DNA of 64,000 nucleotides from Anastrepha obliqua (taxonomy: Eukaryota > Arthropoda > Insecta > Diptera > Tephritidae), in NCBI RefSeq assembly GCF_027943255.1, contig NC_072892.1, forward strand, positions 25,009,792 through 25,073,791, in the 5' to 3' direction. Position 1 is the first letter of the stretch; the number at the start of each line of letters is the position of its first letter. Under the pieces are notes generated by a model. The model was not told the origin of the DNA. It did no database searches and saw only the letters and a list, made by a program, of their open reading frames with translations. The translations under genes and the position numbers were made by a program. Shown here one piece after another: positions 20,262 to 31,289 of this stretch.

Positions 20262-21491
20262 GGGGGCGTCCATAAATTACGTGAGATGTTTAAGGGGGGA
20301 GGGGGTCGAGTCAAATCTCATCTAATCTTACGTTGGAGAGAGGGGGGTTCTCGGCAAATATCACGCAATTTTTTTCTGATTGAAACAAAAAAAAATTATA
20401 CTATTTTGGTCCATTATCCAGATTGTACATGCTTAAGATCTAATCTTAAGCGTAATCGTAATATGATTAAGATCATTCATTAATTCGTTCGAAAGAAAAT
20501 AATTTCATTCATACTTCGACGTTATACATTACTACTGTCAAACCACCATATTTGTTTTATACCAAATAGCTCAATTTAATCTGAATTTACTGTACAGTGT
20601 AGCCCGTCGTTTGTTTTCGCGCCACTATCAGCCGAACGCGAGACTCGATGAACAAGAGCGTACGAGCTGAGTGGCAGCGACACACGGACACACGGATCTG
20701 CATATGATTCTTCACGACCGTTTTCTGCCACCTCCATACCCTATCACTCAGGTAGATGGACGTTTGACAAATCCGGACTTTAAAGAGCATGACGCAAAGT
20801 CATTTGATCCATTTCTAATACGCCTACCGATTCAACCGCCTTCATCAGCACGCCTTATGATCTCTATTGCCCAAGTACACGTGATGATTTAGAGAAAAGA
20901 TGCTGCAGTACACGCGGTATTTACTTCGCATCTATCACAAGAGCTGCAGAGCACAGGCGAGCAGCTCACATTGCACCAGCTAAACAAGCGCGAATGTTCC
21001 GCAAAGTGCGACCCTCATGGATTGTCACAAGACGAGCTAATGAGTTACTGTGCGCAAGCGTCAACGGCTTAGACTGGCTAGATCAGAACGAAGTTGAAGG
21101 AGCAGATGATTTTACTGAAAATCTTATGGACATGTTGGTCCCAATAGTCTCTCTTGAAACCGCACATGATTCTCCATGGACTGAATTAGAGTAGATATTC
21201 TTTTTTTAATCGCAGTAGTTACGATTGTTAAATTTTTATTACATTTATAACTCTCAGCAATATTGATTACTAGTCTTAAATAGTCGTAAATAAAAGCACG
21301 GAGCAAATTTTTTTTTTCTTTTTACAATAACAATCCAACGCGTTTACATAAGAAACCCACATTTTGAAAAATCTCACGTGAGATTGGGGGATGGGGGAAG
21401 GGGTTGAATAAAATCTCACGACATCTCACCAGGGGGGAGGGAGGGTCAGAAAATTAAAAAAAAACACCTCACGTAATTTATGGACGCCCCC
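20262..21491. mobile_element. TIR DNA transposon with GGGGGCGTCC ends
   Basis: The left end GGGGGCGTCCATAAATTACG continues GTGAGATG, and the right end is its complement, with further G-rich inner repeats on both sides (GGGGGGAGGG). The unit is 1230 bp. The superfamily is not settled, and a target duplication beyond AAA is not evident. The interior carries a decayed coding segment at 20680-21195. Confidence 0.75.
20680..21195 (+). pseudogene. Unrecognised decayed coding segment inside the GGGGGCGTCC element
   Basis: The first frame reads HDRFLPPPYPITQVDGRLTN and SFDPFLIRLPIQPPSSARLM. After about 20865 the reading moves to another frame: RCCSTRGIYFASITRAAEHR followed by RAAH, then RPSWIVTRRANELLCASVNG and an acidic tail ending at 21194. 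The Cys-Cys and His spacing looks like a zinc-binding module. I do not recognise the family; it could be an accessory protein of the transposon or a captured host fragment. Confidence 0.45.
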
Positions 21492-21720
21492 AAAGCGCCT
21501 CAGTTTCTTATGAAAATATAGTTCCTACTACAACAAAAAACATATAACGCAAAGTTTCAGACTTTGTGCAAAATTTTTCAAAATTCCATCAAAACGTGGA
21601 ACTTTTTAACAAACACTTTAGAATTTCTGGGTATGCAGTTTTATAGCCCATTGAATTTTAGTCTAGCAAACAATTTTTTTTAGCAGTAAAGAACTCCCGC
21701 CGTAAATTGGAACAAAGGTA
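21492..21720. repeat. Half copy of the 28140 long-TIR MITE
   Basis: Contains TTATGAAAATATAGTTCCTA, then CAGACTTTGTGCAAA and GTATGCAGTTTTATAGCCCA. These match one arm of the element at 28140-28660 in reverse orientation to its right arm. The second arm is absent. Confidence 0.6.
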
Positions 21721-21794
21721 AAACATTTGAAAAAAACAGGCACATTTTCAGAATTTTCTGTTTTCTAAAATTATGCCGGATGTTTGAAAAAATT

Positions 21795-21890
21795 TGGTTG
21801 TTGTACCAGCACAAGTATACCCCGAACATGTACGGGAAACGCTGCTGAAGTGGTAGTCCTTATTTACATATATATGTACCCTATGATCTG
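21795..21890. repeat. Partial TCCTTGGCCGG-family repeat
   Basis: TTGTTGTACCAGC, ATGTACGGGAAACGCTGCTG and AAGTGGTAGTCCTT match the start of the repeat at 34000-34135. A possible remainder (AAATCCGGGTCGAACCGACT) lies at 22112, after the SINE at 21940-22100, which may therefore have split it. Confidence 0.55.
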
Positions 21891-21939
21891 AAAGCCCCGG
21901 GAGTGTTTCAATAAAATTTCAGGCAAATTTATTTTATCT

Positions 21940-22100
21940 CCTTCAAAATATATCCACGAAGTGGAAGAAAAAACTTGCGCTATTAGAAAAAACGTTTTCT
22001 TCATTTTGGACTTTCACCGAGATTCGAACCAATGTTCTCTCTGAATTCCGAATGGTAGTCACGCACCAATTCATTCGGCTACGGCGGCCGACAAACCTTG
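21940..22100 (-). mobile_element. tRNA-derived SINE, copy 2 (head only)
   Basis: On the minus strand it reads GCCGTAGCCGAATGAATTGG, then ATTCGGAATTCAGAGAGAAC and GGTTCGAATCTCGG: a tRNA-like head with an A-box-like start and a well kept B box. The body stops after the AACGTTTTTTC region. Confidence 0.75.
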
Positions 22101-22959
22101 GTAGAACATAAATCCGGGTCGAACCGACTGTAGCTTGAAGCGGTTAACGCAAATGTTAGACGCCGTTTGGCCGTCATTCTAGAATCCAAAGCTCCTTCTT
22201 TCTTTTGCCTCTTGTTTCCCGCTCTCTGTTTTTCTTGTGAATTTGATTCTTCGTCCAAGAGGGCCCCTCGCCTGGGCAGCCATTTGTCCTTATCTAACCT
22301 AAAAGACATGGCCAGATGATTTAGATTTTGTGTGTGAGTGTGGCCCTATGTCCGACCAGGGATGACTGGAATTGAAAAGACGATGAAGAAATAATAACGA
22401 TTTATTTTTGTTTCAATATCTTGTTGAAATGTCAGGTACGGGAGGCCAAAACAAGTATACATAGTGGGGCCATGTATAATAACCGATACACGAACTACTT
22501 ATAAAGCAACAACACAAACTCGGATATCATCTGGTGGCGTGTAATAGGTACGGAGTCCTGAAAAAATGTTCTTGGGGAAAAATTCAAATTCATTCTCATT
22601 TTAAAGATAAACACAACATTTATTTATGTTTCTATTTCATATTTTTTAATTAATGACATTAATAGTTGGCGGATATTGTGCAGATACACACACTGTACTA
22701 ATACTACTCGTAAATGTATTAAAAAGCAAAAATTCCGTTACAATAATTTCATAAGAAGAAACCGGTCACTCTATTTGAAGTCAAAAGGTTAATTGTAATG
22801 AAAAAATACCGTTATGCCACTATAAACGAGGTGAGTGTTCGACAAGTCATCTTGGTTTTTTTTTTGTTGGGACAGACTAGCAAGTACAGCACTCAAACAC
22901 AATTAAGTTTCTTGTACAGCTCTCGGGTTCCCCTTTCAATTTTCTTTAAATCTATTCTA
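22101..22959. other. No gene recognised
   Basis: Mixed-composition sequence without an open frame of known type. The minus-strand frame at 22079-22309 overlaps the SINE and is rich in Lys/Arg but has no family signature. Confidence 0.5.
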
Positions 22960-23600
22960 CTCGATCTGAGTAGATCTTGTGGTGCCCAGGAGCCAAGGTG
23001 GTCGCTTTTTAACACATCAGTGCCAAAGGCTTCAAGCTTGATTCGAGCGAAAGCGGGGCAGACGCACAGGAAGAGGTCCGCCGTCTCATCCTCCTCTCCA
23101 CATGCTGGGCAGAGTGCAGAGTGAAGAGTTTTCCATGTGCTTTGCCCATAGAAAGGGCAACTTCATCAGTCCAACCAGCTGCCTACAGTCCAGCCTGCTT
23201 AGTGACAGGAGGAACTGCGACAGTCGGTCGGACATGATAGGTAACATCAGTTTTGTCCATATGCAGCCTCTCTCAGCCTGCCGAGCTTGGGTTAGAGTAA
23301 CCCGTTTATTAACCGTGGCTTTGGGAAGGGAGGTGCAGAACGGGCTCCGAGCGAAAGAAGTTGACCTCAGAGCCCATTCTGGCTAAAGAGTCAGAGATCT
23401 CGTTACCCACGATACCCACGTGTACCTGGGCCCATGTTAGCATCAGGCTATTATGTCTACCGACATAGTTCAGCCCGGATTTACAGGACTCGCCTACTCT
23501 TGAAGTGGTTGCGGGCTGTCTATGGCCATGAGCTGTCGCTGCAGACACATCTCCATCGGTTTTCCGCAACAAAGTTCATCGCTTCTTGAGCAACTTACAC
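22960..23600 (-). mobile_element. Jockey-like retrotransposon RNase H and tail
   Basis: The minus strand reads VHVGIVGNEISDSLARMGSE, the end of RNase H, near 23440-23380. Downstream blocks around 23160-22980 correspond to the TGH and Cys/His tail (an HMEKLFTLHSA-like stretch and a C-x2-C cluster) in shifting frames. It is a decayed 5'-truncated copy. Confidence 0.68.
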
Positions 23601-23844
23601 CTCCGCTTGAAACACAGATGCATGCATTTCAAGACAAGACATCACTTATAAATGTTTCTTAAGTATCTCTCAATTATCGCATCTTTAAACGGTTACACAA
23701 GAGGCGCGACTTCGAGGAAGCAAGGAAACTTCGGTGTGGCCGCCGACTCGGAAATGAAGTTATCAAAATCGATAGCAGAATTCTATATAGCAAACAAAAA
23801 AAGAAACAAAGCAAGATATCTTTAAAAAGGGAATAGTGTAGGTA

Positions 23845-24059
23845 CAAAGTGGCGCAAAATAATCACCCTATCGAAAGATTTAAAAGTTTTGCAAATGGCG
23901 TTATAAGTCTATCACAGCTGACACCTGTGAACTAGACAGCAAGCAATGGAGCGCGTAAAGCGCAAAATAAAGAGTTCCATTACACCAAATTTTTTCTTTT
24001 ATTTAGTACAAAAGTTATTCAAAAACCAACTAGGATGATTAATTTTGCGCCACCTTGCA
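23845..24059. mobile_element. MITE, TGGCGCAAAATTAATCA family, 215-bp copy
   Basis: Left CAAAGTGGCGCAAAATAATC, right GATTAATTTTGCGCCACCTT, TA on both sides (23843-23844, 24060-24061). Internal AACTAGACAGCAAGCAATG is shared with the 696-bp copy in RhoGEF intron 12. Confidence 0.8.
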
Positions 24060-24061
24060 TA

Positions 24062-24900
24062 TGTGCTAATTCTAAGTGAATTGGCTCAGAGATCGACTGC
24101 CATTTCCATCGACCTACCCACCTATGTATCATACCTTTGTGTGTTAATTGATCTTCCAGGATTCAACAAACTTCTGTAGCCACTTTTTACAAGTCTCTGC
24201 CACTATATAAAGTACATATGCATGTACGTATGTATGCGCATTAGACCGTTATTTGGCTGTCATCGATTTGCGCTTTAATAAATATTTTTCTTAAAATGCG
24301 GCACATTTGTTCTGCTTCACTAAACAAAGTATCTGAATTTTTTGCAGCCGTGTGTTTGTGTGTGTTTGTGTGCGTATCAGCATATCCCAAACTACATACA
24401 AATAAGATACAGAGCAAAGATTCAAAAGCAAAACGAGCAAAAAAAAAAATTCGCGTTTTAAAGTTGGTTAACATATAAAATTTGCTAAATGAGAAAATCT
24501 AAACAAAATACCGACAGATTTTTAAATAAATGTTAAAAAAAATAAAACAAAAAACGATTGCAGCTAAAAATTTAAATAGGCAACTTAAAAATCAACAATT
24601 AATAAATTATAAATAAATAAACCTGTTAAATTTTTAAAGACAAATTTTTGAATGAATCTTTTACCAATGAATTTTGTTCAATAAAAATATACAAATAAAA
24701 TGAAAAACAAAGCCGCAGAAAAAAGTAAAAAAAAAAAAATGTTGGAAAAGTTCAAAATTTACTAAACATATATGTAAATACATAAATAAATAGGTACATA
24801 TCGCGCGTTTAATTATGTAGGGAAGTGGCTCAGAATTTTATTAAACATTTTTTTAAATTAAAATTTTATTTTTTAATATTTACATTTTTTTTATTTTATC
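24062..24900. other. No gene recognised
   Basis: AT-rich non-coding sequence with a GTGTGTTT microsatellite near 24355 and long A runs. The two overlapping short ORFs at 24241-24478 are antisense to each other and lack features. Confidence 0.5.
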
Positions 24901-24929
24901 TTATTTTTTTTTAGAACTTTAACATACAT

Positions 24930-26500
24930 TAAAATAAGCGGCTGTTGAGGTTATGCACAATATTATGGAGTTTTAATAACTTTTTTTAATAATTTTTTTT
25001 ATTTTTCACGATTTTACCATAAATTAAAATAAGTGGCTGCTGAGATTATGCACAATCTTATGGAATATTCAATATGGCGAATTTTAATACATTTTTTTTT
25101 AATTTTGAAATTTTTTTTTTTTTATATTTTTATTTTTATAATTTTTTATTTTATATTTTTCAAGATTTTACCAAAAATGAGAATAAGCGGCTGCTGAGAT
25201 TATGCTGAAACTTATAGAATATGCAATGTGGGGAGTTTTAATGTTTTTTTTATTAGATTAAATGTTTTGTTTTTAATATTTACATTTTTTTTTTGAATTT
25301 TTGTAAATATTTTCCATTATTTTTATATTTTTAAGATTTATTTTTTTTTAATTAAAATTTTTTTGTTTAATATAATATATAAAATTATAAAAAAAATGTT
25401 TTTTAATATTTATATTTTTTTATGTCTTAAGATTTTACCATAAATCAAACTAAGAGATTATGCTCAATCTTATAGAATATTCGATATGGCGAATTTTAAT
25501 AAAATGTTATTTTAGTATTTAAATTTTTTTTCTAATATTTAAAATGTAAAAAAAAATTTTAATATTTTAATAATTTTTATTTTTTTTTACAATAATACAA
25601 TTTTTTTTTTAATTAAAAAAATTTTGTTTTTAATTTCTTTAAAATATTTTTTTATTTTAAGATTTTATCATAAATTAAAATAAGCGGCTGCTGAGATTAT
25701 GCTCAATATTATGGAATATTCAATGTGGGGAGTTTTAATATTTTTTTTTTTAATTAAAATATTTGTTTTTAATATTTAAAATTAAAGAAAAACAATTTTT
25801 TTAATATTTTTATTTTTTTTATGTCTTAAGATTTCACCACAGATTAAAATAAGCGGCTGCTGAGATTATGCTCAATCTTATGGAATATTCAATGTGGGGA
25901 ATTTTAATAATTTTTTTTTTATTAAAATATTTGTTTTTAATATTTAAAAATTTTTTTTTAATATTTTTATTTTTTTTACTATGTCTTAAGATTTTACCAT
26001 AAATTAAACTAAGAGATTATGCTCAAACTTATGAAATATTCAGTGTGGGGAATTTTAATAATTTTTTTTTATTAAAATATTTGTTTTTAATATTTAAAAA
26101 TTTTTTTTTAATATTTTTATTTTTTTTTTATGTCTTACGATTTTACCACAGATTAAAATAAGCGGCTGCTGAGATTATGCTCAATCTTATGGAATATTCA
26201 ATGTGGGGAATTTTAATATTTTTTTTTTAATTAAAATATTTGTTTTTAATGTTTAAAAATTTTTTTTTAATATTTTTATTTTTTTACTATGTCTTAAGAT
26301 TTTACCATAAATTAAAGTAAGAGATTATGCTCAAACTTATGGAATATTCAATGTGGGGAATTTTAATAATTTTGTTTTATTAAAATATTTGTTTTTAATA
26401 CTTAAAAATTTTTTTTTAATATTTTTATTTTTTTTACTATGTCTTAAGATTTTACCATAAATTAAGCTAAGAGATTATGCTCAATCTTACATAATATTCA
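24930..26500. repeat. AT-rich tandem repeat array, about 150-bp unit, ten copies
   Basis: A conserved core, GAGATTATGCTCAATCTTAT, followed by GGAATATTCAATGTGGGG, recurs ten times (about 24938, 25031, 25173, 25449, 25681, 25852, 26008, 26159, 26313, 26463). The spacers are T and A homopolymer tracts. The last six copies are spaced 150-171 bp. Some copies carry AAGCGGCTGCT before the core and others lack it. Confidence 0.9.
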
Positions 26501-26759
26501 ATATGACGAAAATGCTGGAAATAGTTTTAGTTTTTTAGTTAGTCTTTGCTACCTTTTTTTTTATAAACACACGACGCCAAACTGATGCTTACAAAGTGAT
26601 CGAATTCACGTGTTCCACCAGCACAGTTCCTTTTTTTTCAGAGGTTTCAGTGAATTCAGAAACACGCCGTTTGAAAGTATTATGCGAAGCTCTTTGCATT
26701 TTTTGTAATAAAGAAATTTAACTCGGAATAAATTATATTAAAAAATATATGAAAAAATT

Positions 26760-27200
26760 TAAGCTAAAAAGTATCCGCTGTCGCCAATCGATGGTCGTGA
26801 TTGGCCGCTACCAAAATATTGCCTCAATCGCATCTGCATTGCGCGCGTTGACGCCAGTTAGAAACACCAAGGGCGGTCAGGTCGTCGTCGACTTGGTCTT
26901 TCCAACGTTCTTTTCTGCGAGTTCCACCAGTACATTTCGAAAAGAACACCTTTTTTGCTAGAGTGTTGTTGTCTATTCGCTTAACGCAGCCACTGAATTT
27001 TGATGCGCTTCACCACGTTGATGTCGGCGTACAGCTCATACAACTCGGGGTCTCATCTTTTATCGGAATGCATCATTCACACAAATGAAACCCTGACCCT
27101 TGATCTTGCTAAGAATTTTTCTCTCGAAAGCTGCAAATGACCGCCCATCGGTGTTCGCCAATGTCTACGACTCAGCGCTATACAGTGGGACCGGGTGGTT
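26760..27200 (-). mobile_element. RTE-like non-LTR retrotransposon C-terminal fragment
   Basis: The minus strand reads TRRKERWKDQVDDDLTALGV near 26905-26860, preceded by LYELYADINVVKRIK near 27040 and an AFERKILSKI-like block near 27130. These are the end blocks of RTE-like endonuclease-RT proteins. Frames shift between blocks. Confidence 0.62.
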
Positions 27201-28046
27201 GAGTGATTGATAGAGCGTTTTGCTCGTGCGCCGAGCGAGAGCTCTACTTTTCAATTGTCTACCGAGCTCCAAATAGCACCTGCTGGCAAAAGTTATTCTT
27301 CGCTGTATCGCTTGGCTGACGCTGTTGTTGGTGTTCCGCTCTTAACCAATATAAAAATTCTTATCGAGCAGCCTGCTAGCAAATGATAATTATATTTTGT
27401 TTATCTGTCTGCCAGATTTTTAGGAATATTTCGATTTTTTTCATAATTAGCAGTTAAATTAAATTTTTAAAAATTTATTTATAAAATTTTGTTTGCTTTT
27501 TTTGAAAAAAAAAATTAATTGAAATACCTCTGTGTATCATTAAACAAGCGCTATGTACCATAAAAGTTCGTTTTTTAATAATTCTTGAAAATTTTTTAAT
27601 CGCTGCCGCTATAGGTACGCCAACCTAAAAAAAAAGATACGACTTTGTCTTTTATTACAAACAAAAAAGGTGTTAACATCATGATTTGAATGAGACTTTC
27701 AAGACTTTTTCTAATCAAAAAACCAAAAGCAAATTTGTACATGAAAATGCCAAAACGCGCAATGACTTTGAAAGAAAAAAAAAGTTACAAAAAAATATTA
27801 TTAAAAAAAAAAGAAATATATCGCATAATTGCAACTTTTAACAATAAAATCGTAATGCATACAAATTATAATGTGAAATAAATGTTTAAAAGCGCTCTTG
27901 AAGCTACTCGTGCATACTCGTATTTGTATGAATTTTATACTAAATTTTCTTGAATTCTGTTCTTACACTAAAAGCTGCGAAACCACATGGCAACGTATCT
28001 TCTGTGCTATATTTTCTACTTTGCCTGTTATAAAACTACCTCAGTA
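27201..28046. other. No gene recognised
   Basis: 27210-27390 may hold further diverged retroelement sequence. The Lys-rich ORF at 27690-27881 is an A-tract artefact. The remainder is AT-rich. Confidence 0.4.
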
Positions 28047-28080
28047 TGACACATGGGCTGAAAAGTCCCGGGCCTAACAA
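28047..28080. repeat. Orphan mariner terminal repeat
   Basis: GACACATGGGCTGAAAAGTC followed by CCGGG is identical to the end of the mariner at 33658. The element interior is missing here. Confidence 0.7.
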
Positions 28081-28139
28081 CCTGAACAGTTTTGACAGTT
28101 CATTTGCTTCTCGTTTAAATCTAATACTTTTTTTTGAAA

Positions 28140-28660
28140 TTTTTTTTTATTTTATTTTCCTATAAAAACTGTATAAAACCAAGTTTCAACTCTGTGCAAA
28201 TTAAAAAAAAAATAACAAATTGTAATCAAAAGTTCACATTTATTAAATAAGAGTTTTAATAAAAATTCTGAGTATGCAGTTTTATAACGCACTAAATTTT
28301 GGTCCAACAAAGTGCAAGTTTCAAGTAGCTGAAAAATCGCATTGATTTTGAATAATTTTTTTTCTGGTGATGCTGTGCTTTTTCTCCACTCGAATTTTTT
28401 TTATGTGGAAGAAAATACCCAACACCGTGAGCAGAAAATATTCTCAAAAATCAACAAGATTTTTGACCTATTTAAAATTTGCACTCTTTTAGACTGAAAT
28501 TTGGTGGGTTATAAAACTGCATACTGAAATTTTTTCTTGAAACTCTTATGTAAAAAATGTGCAAATGTGAATTTTTGTTAAATTTTTTTTTAATTTGCAA
28601 AAAGTGTGAAGTGTAGTTTATATGGCTTTTGTAGGAGATTAACTATATTTTCATAAAAAA
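28140..28660. mobile_element. Foldback-like MITE with arms of about 180 bp
   Basis: The left arm (28150-28330) carries GAGTATGCAGTTTTATAACG and CCAACAAAGTGCAA. The right arm (28480-28660) carries the complement, TTTGCACTCTTTTAGAC and GGTTATAAAACTGCATAC. The loop between is about 150 bp, non-coding. Related copies are at 12260-12800 and 21492-21720. Confidence 0.75.
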
Positions 28661-28742
28661 CTATTAAAATTAAATAAGGAATAAATGAATTGTCAAAATT
28701 TATCATAAGCCCTTGTGTTGTAGTTATTTAAGGCAGCATACA

Positions 28743-30239
28743 GGGGGTTAGGGGTAGTCAGAGACCCGTAAAAATGATGATTTTCAATAATTTTTGTTAG
28801 TCAATTGCTTTATTTGGGAGCGTGTCATTATTCTGTATTACAAAATTCTGGGTGACAAAATTCTGTAAATGGCAAAAAAATTCTGCTTTTTAAAATTCTG
28901 TTTTTTTTAAATTCTGCTTTTTAAAATTCTGCTTTCTAAAATTCTGCTTTTTCAAAATTCTGCATGTTTAATGCGAAAAATTCTGCTTTATTCAAGTTTT
29001 GTGATTTTCGTCATACAAGAAGAGAGTCAAAGTTCTCATCTCCAGGTGATATTTGATAGCAAACATATGTACATACCAATGTATAACTGTTATCAACTAT
29101 AATTAATGTAGGTATGTACATATGTACGAGGGGATTCTGCTGTTTCCGTGGCGCCGCAATCTTATGGCGGATTCTTATAGAACTCGACAAAAGAAAACGA
29201 AATGAAGGAGTAACATTTTTTGATATCTCGCTTAGTTTTCGAGATATTGAATAAAAAAAAAGGCTGGAAGGCCTCAATGGTTTTAACACGGAAAGAAGTT
29301 CTACGCAAAAATACTGTGGATTCTATCGAAACTGAAGAAAAAATTATTATTATTATTATTGTTTTTTTTAATTTAATATCTCGAATAATAATAAAAAATA
29401 ATAATAATAATAAATTAAATAATTACATTACCTCTTAAACATCGTTAACATTATATTTTAATACAGAATTTTGTAATACAGAATTTTGAAAGCAGAATTT
29501 TAGAAAGCAGAATTTTAAAAAAGCAGAATTTTAAAAAGGAGACTTTTAAAAAGCAGAATTTTGTTTTTAGAATTTTGTACATACAGAATTTGGACACCAA
29601 CCCCTTTATTTTACATAAATAAAAAGATAGCATTAAAACAACATGTTTCGACTTGACTTTAGCAAAATTAAAAAAAAAAAAATTAGTAATTGTAAAAGTT
29701 ATCGCTGTTTGTGTGGAGCTCGTTTCTCCAGAAGTTCCGTGCAGCGATCATCACAAGTCCTTGGAGATTCATCTAAAATCAATCGTACAAGAGAAATTAG
29801 TTTTATTAATAGATAATCTTGTGCCTGGAGGAAGCTTTTTTTTCAAAATTAACAAGGAAATATTTTCCAGATTTTCGAGAAAAAAACCGAGAATTAAATG
29901 TTTAGAAAAAAATCGAAACTAAAAAAAAAAATACTTCCATCAGGCACGAGTTTTTTATGGTTTTCAAAAGCAGCATAAATTCGATTGAAACCTACCAAGC
30001 GGTTTTTAAGTTACAGTGATCACCAGTTCAGAAAACATAGTTTTGAGAAAAACGCATTTAAAGTTTTGCTATCGGCTCCGGAACGCCCGAGCACTCTTTG
30101 TTAATTGTTGAATAACTCGAAAAGTATTTGTCGAATTCACTTCAAATTTTCACACAATATTTTTAAGATATTGTATTTTAACAGAATACAAAAAAAAAAA
30201 GAAATCAATTTTTTGAAAATTCTGACTACCCCTAACCCC
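28743..30239. mobile_element. 1.5-kb TIR element with GGGGTTAGGGGTAGTCAGA ends
   Basis: The left end and the complement of the right end share GGGGTTAGGGGTAGTCAGA (19 bp). No transposase is recognisable inside; the ORFs at 29011-29289 and 29653-29922 have no family features. The interior contains two arrays of CAGAATTTT motifs in opposite orientation, so it could be one complex element or a foldback nested in another. Confidence 0.65.
28833..29597. repeat. Inverted arrays of short AAATTCTGCTTTT repeats
   Basis: 28833-28995 holds about nine copies of a 14-20-bp unit built on AAATTCTGCTTTTT. 29457-29597 holds about eight copies of the complement, AAAAAGCAGAATTTT. Arms made of short tandem units around a roughly 460-bp centre resemble foldback-element architecture. 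Confidence 0.75.
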
Positions 30240-31289
30240 ATAAGTAATCATCTAAATATCTGCTGAGGCTAGCTTCAAGCTGGAATTACTTCTTCTAAAA
30301 TTTATTTACCATTCTCAATTTTCTCTTTTCTTTTTTTATATGAAACTGGCATCCTATTTTTGAGCTTTTCGGTTTCCGTACAGTACTTACTAGAAGTACA
30401 TACCTACACACATCCTCAGATTCATAATCCTTGAAAACTGCTGTCTGTGCTTCCAAATTTTCAATACAAATATTTACTATTATATATAGAAATGTGAAAA
30501 TGTCAAATCATAATTCAATCACTGATGCTCCACTAAGTAATTCATAGTACATGCAAACATACATACATAGAAAAATGTGTGCATATGTATAATATGCATA
30601 AATATAGGTTTTCATATGCTTAGCTGCAAAACGACGATTGAACCGATGCACTCGTACTTACATAGAACATACATATTTACATACGTGTACATACATACAT
30701 ATACAAGTATATATGTACGAGAATGTTGTTTGATATTTTAGATGTGTATCTATTTCGTGATTGATTTCGTGTACCGTAACGTGAATTAATTGATTAAAAT
30801 TTATGTAATCTTATCTTTTTTGAAGAAATTGAATGAATTTGGTAAAATATATCAAAGTATATAAATCAATAATTATGTTATTATTGTTGTATTGTATAAA
30901 AATAAATTAAATTAAGTGTTGTTACATTCTACATACATACAAACATACTTAATAAACCAATTAATATGTAATAATTGTAAGTCTAGAATGGTTTGATTTA
31001 ATGACGGATTACTGTGTCAGACTCAGCAAAGGCGGATTTTGTAAAATAAGTGGCCAATTAAGAGTGTGGAATCAAGTTAATAAACGTAATAAGATAAGAT
31101 CTGAAAACAAAATTTAAAACAAATAAAAGCACAAGTGAATTGGGTATATGGATTTGTTGGATGCTTATTGTATGATCTGAATTAAGAGTTATGTAATAAA
31201 AACCAAACTGAGTTGATTATTTATGATTGGATGAGTGTTTCATTTAGCAATAATTTGTCTATTAAGCAAGTCGGCTTTTTAGTTCTTTC
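30240..31289. other. No gene recognised
   Basis: AT-rich, with CATA microsatellites around 30550-30710. Nothing else is visible. Confidence 0.5.

Noticed and set aside
27690..27881. Lys-rich + strand ORF
   Set aside because: A-tract artefact with no family features and no splice or retroelement context.
28833..29597. CRISPR-like array
   Set aside because: Units are irregular, AT-rich, oppositely oriented between arms and lack unique spacers; the genome is eukaryotic.
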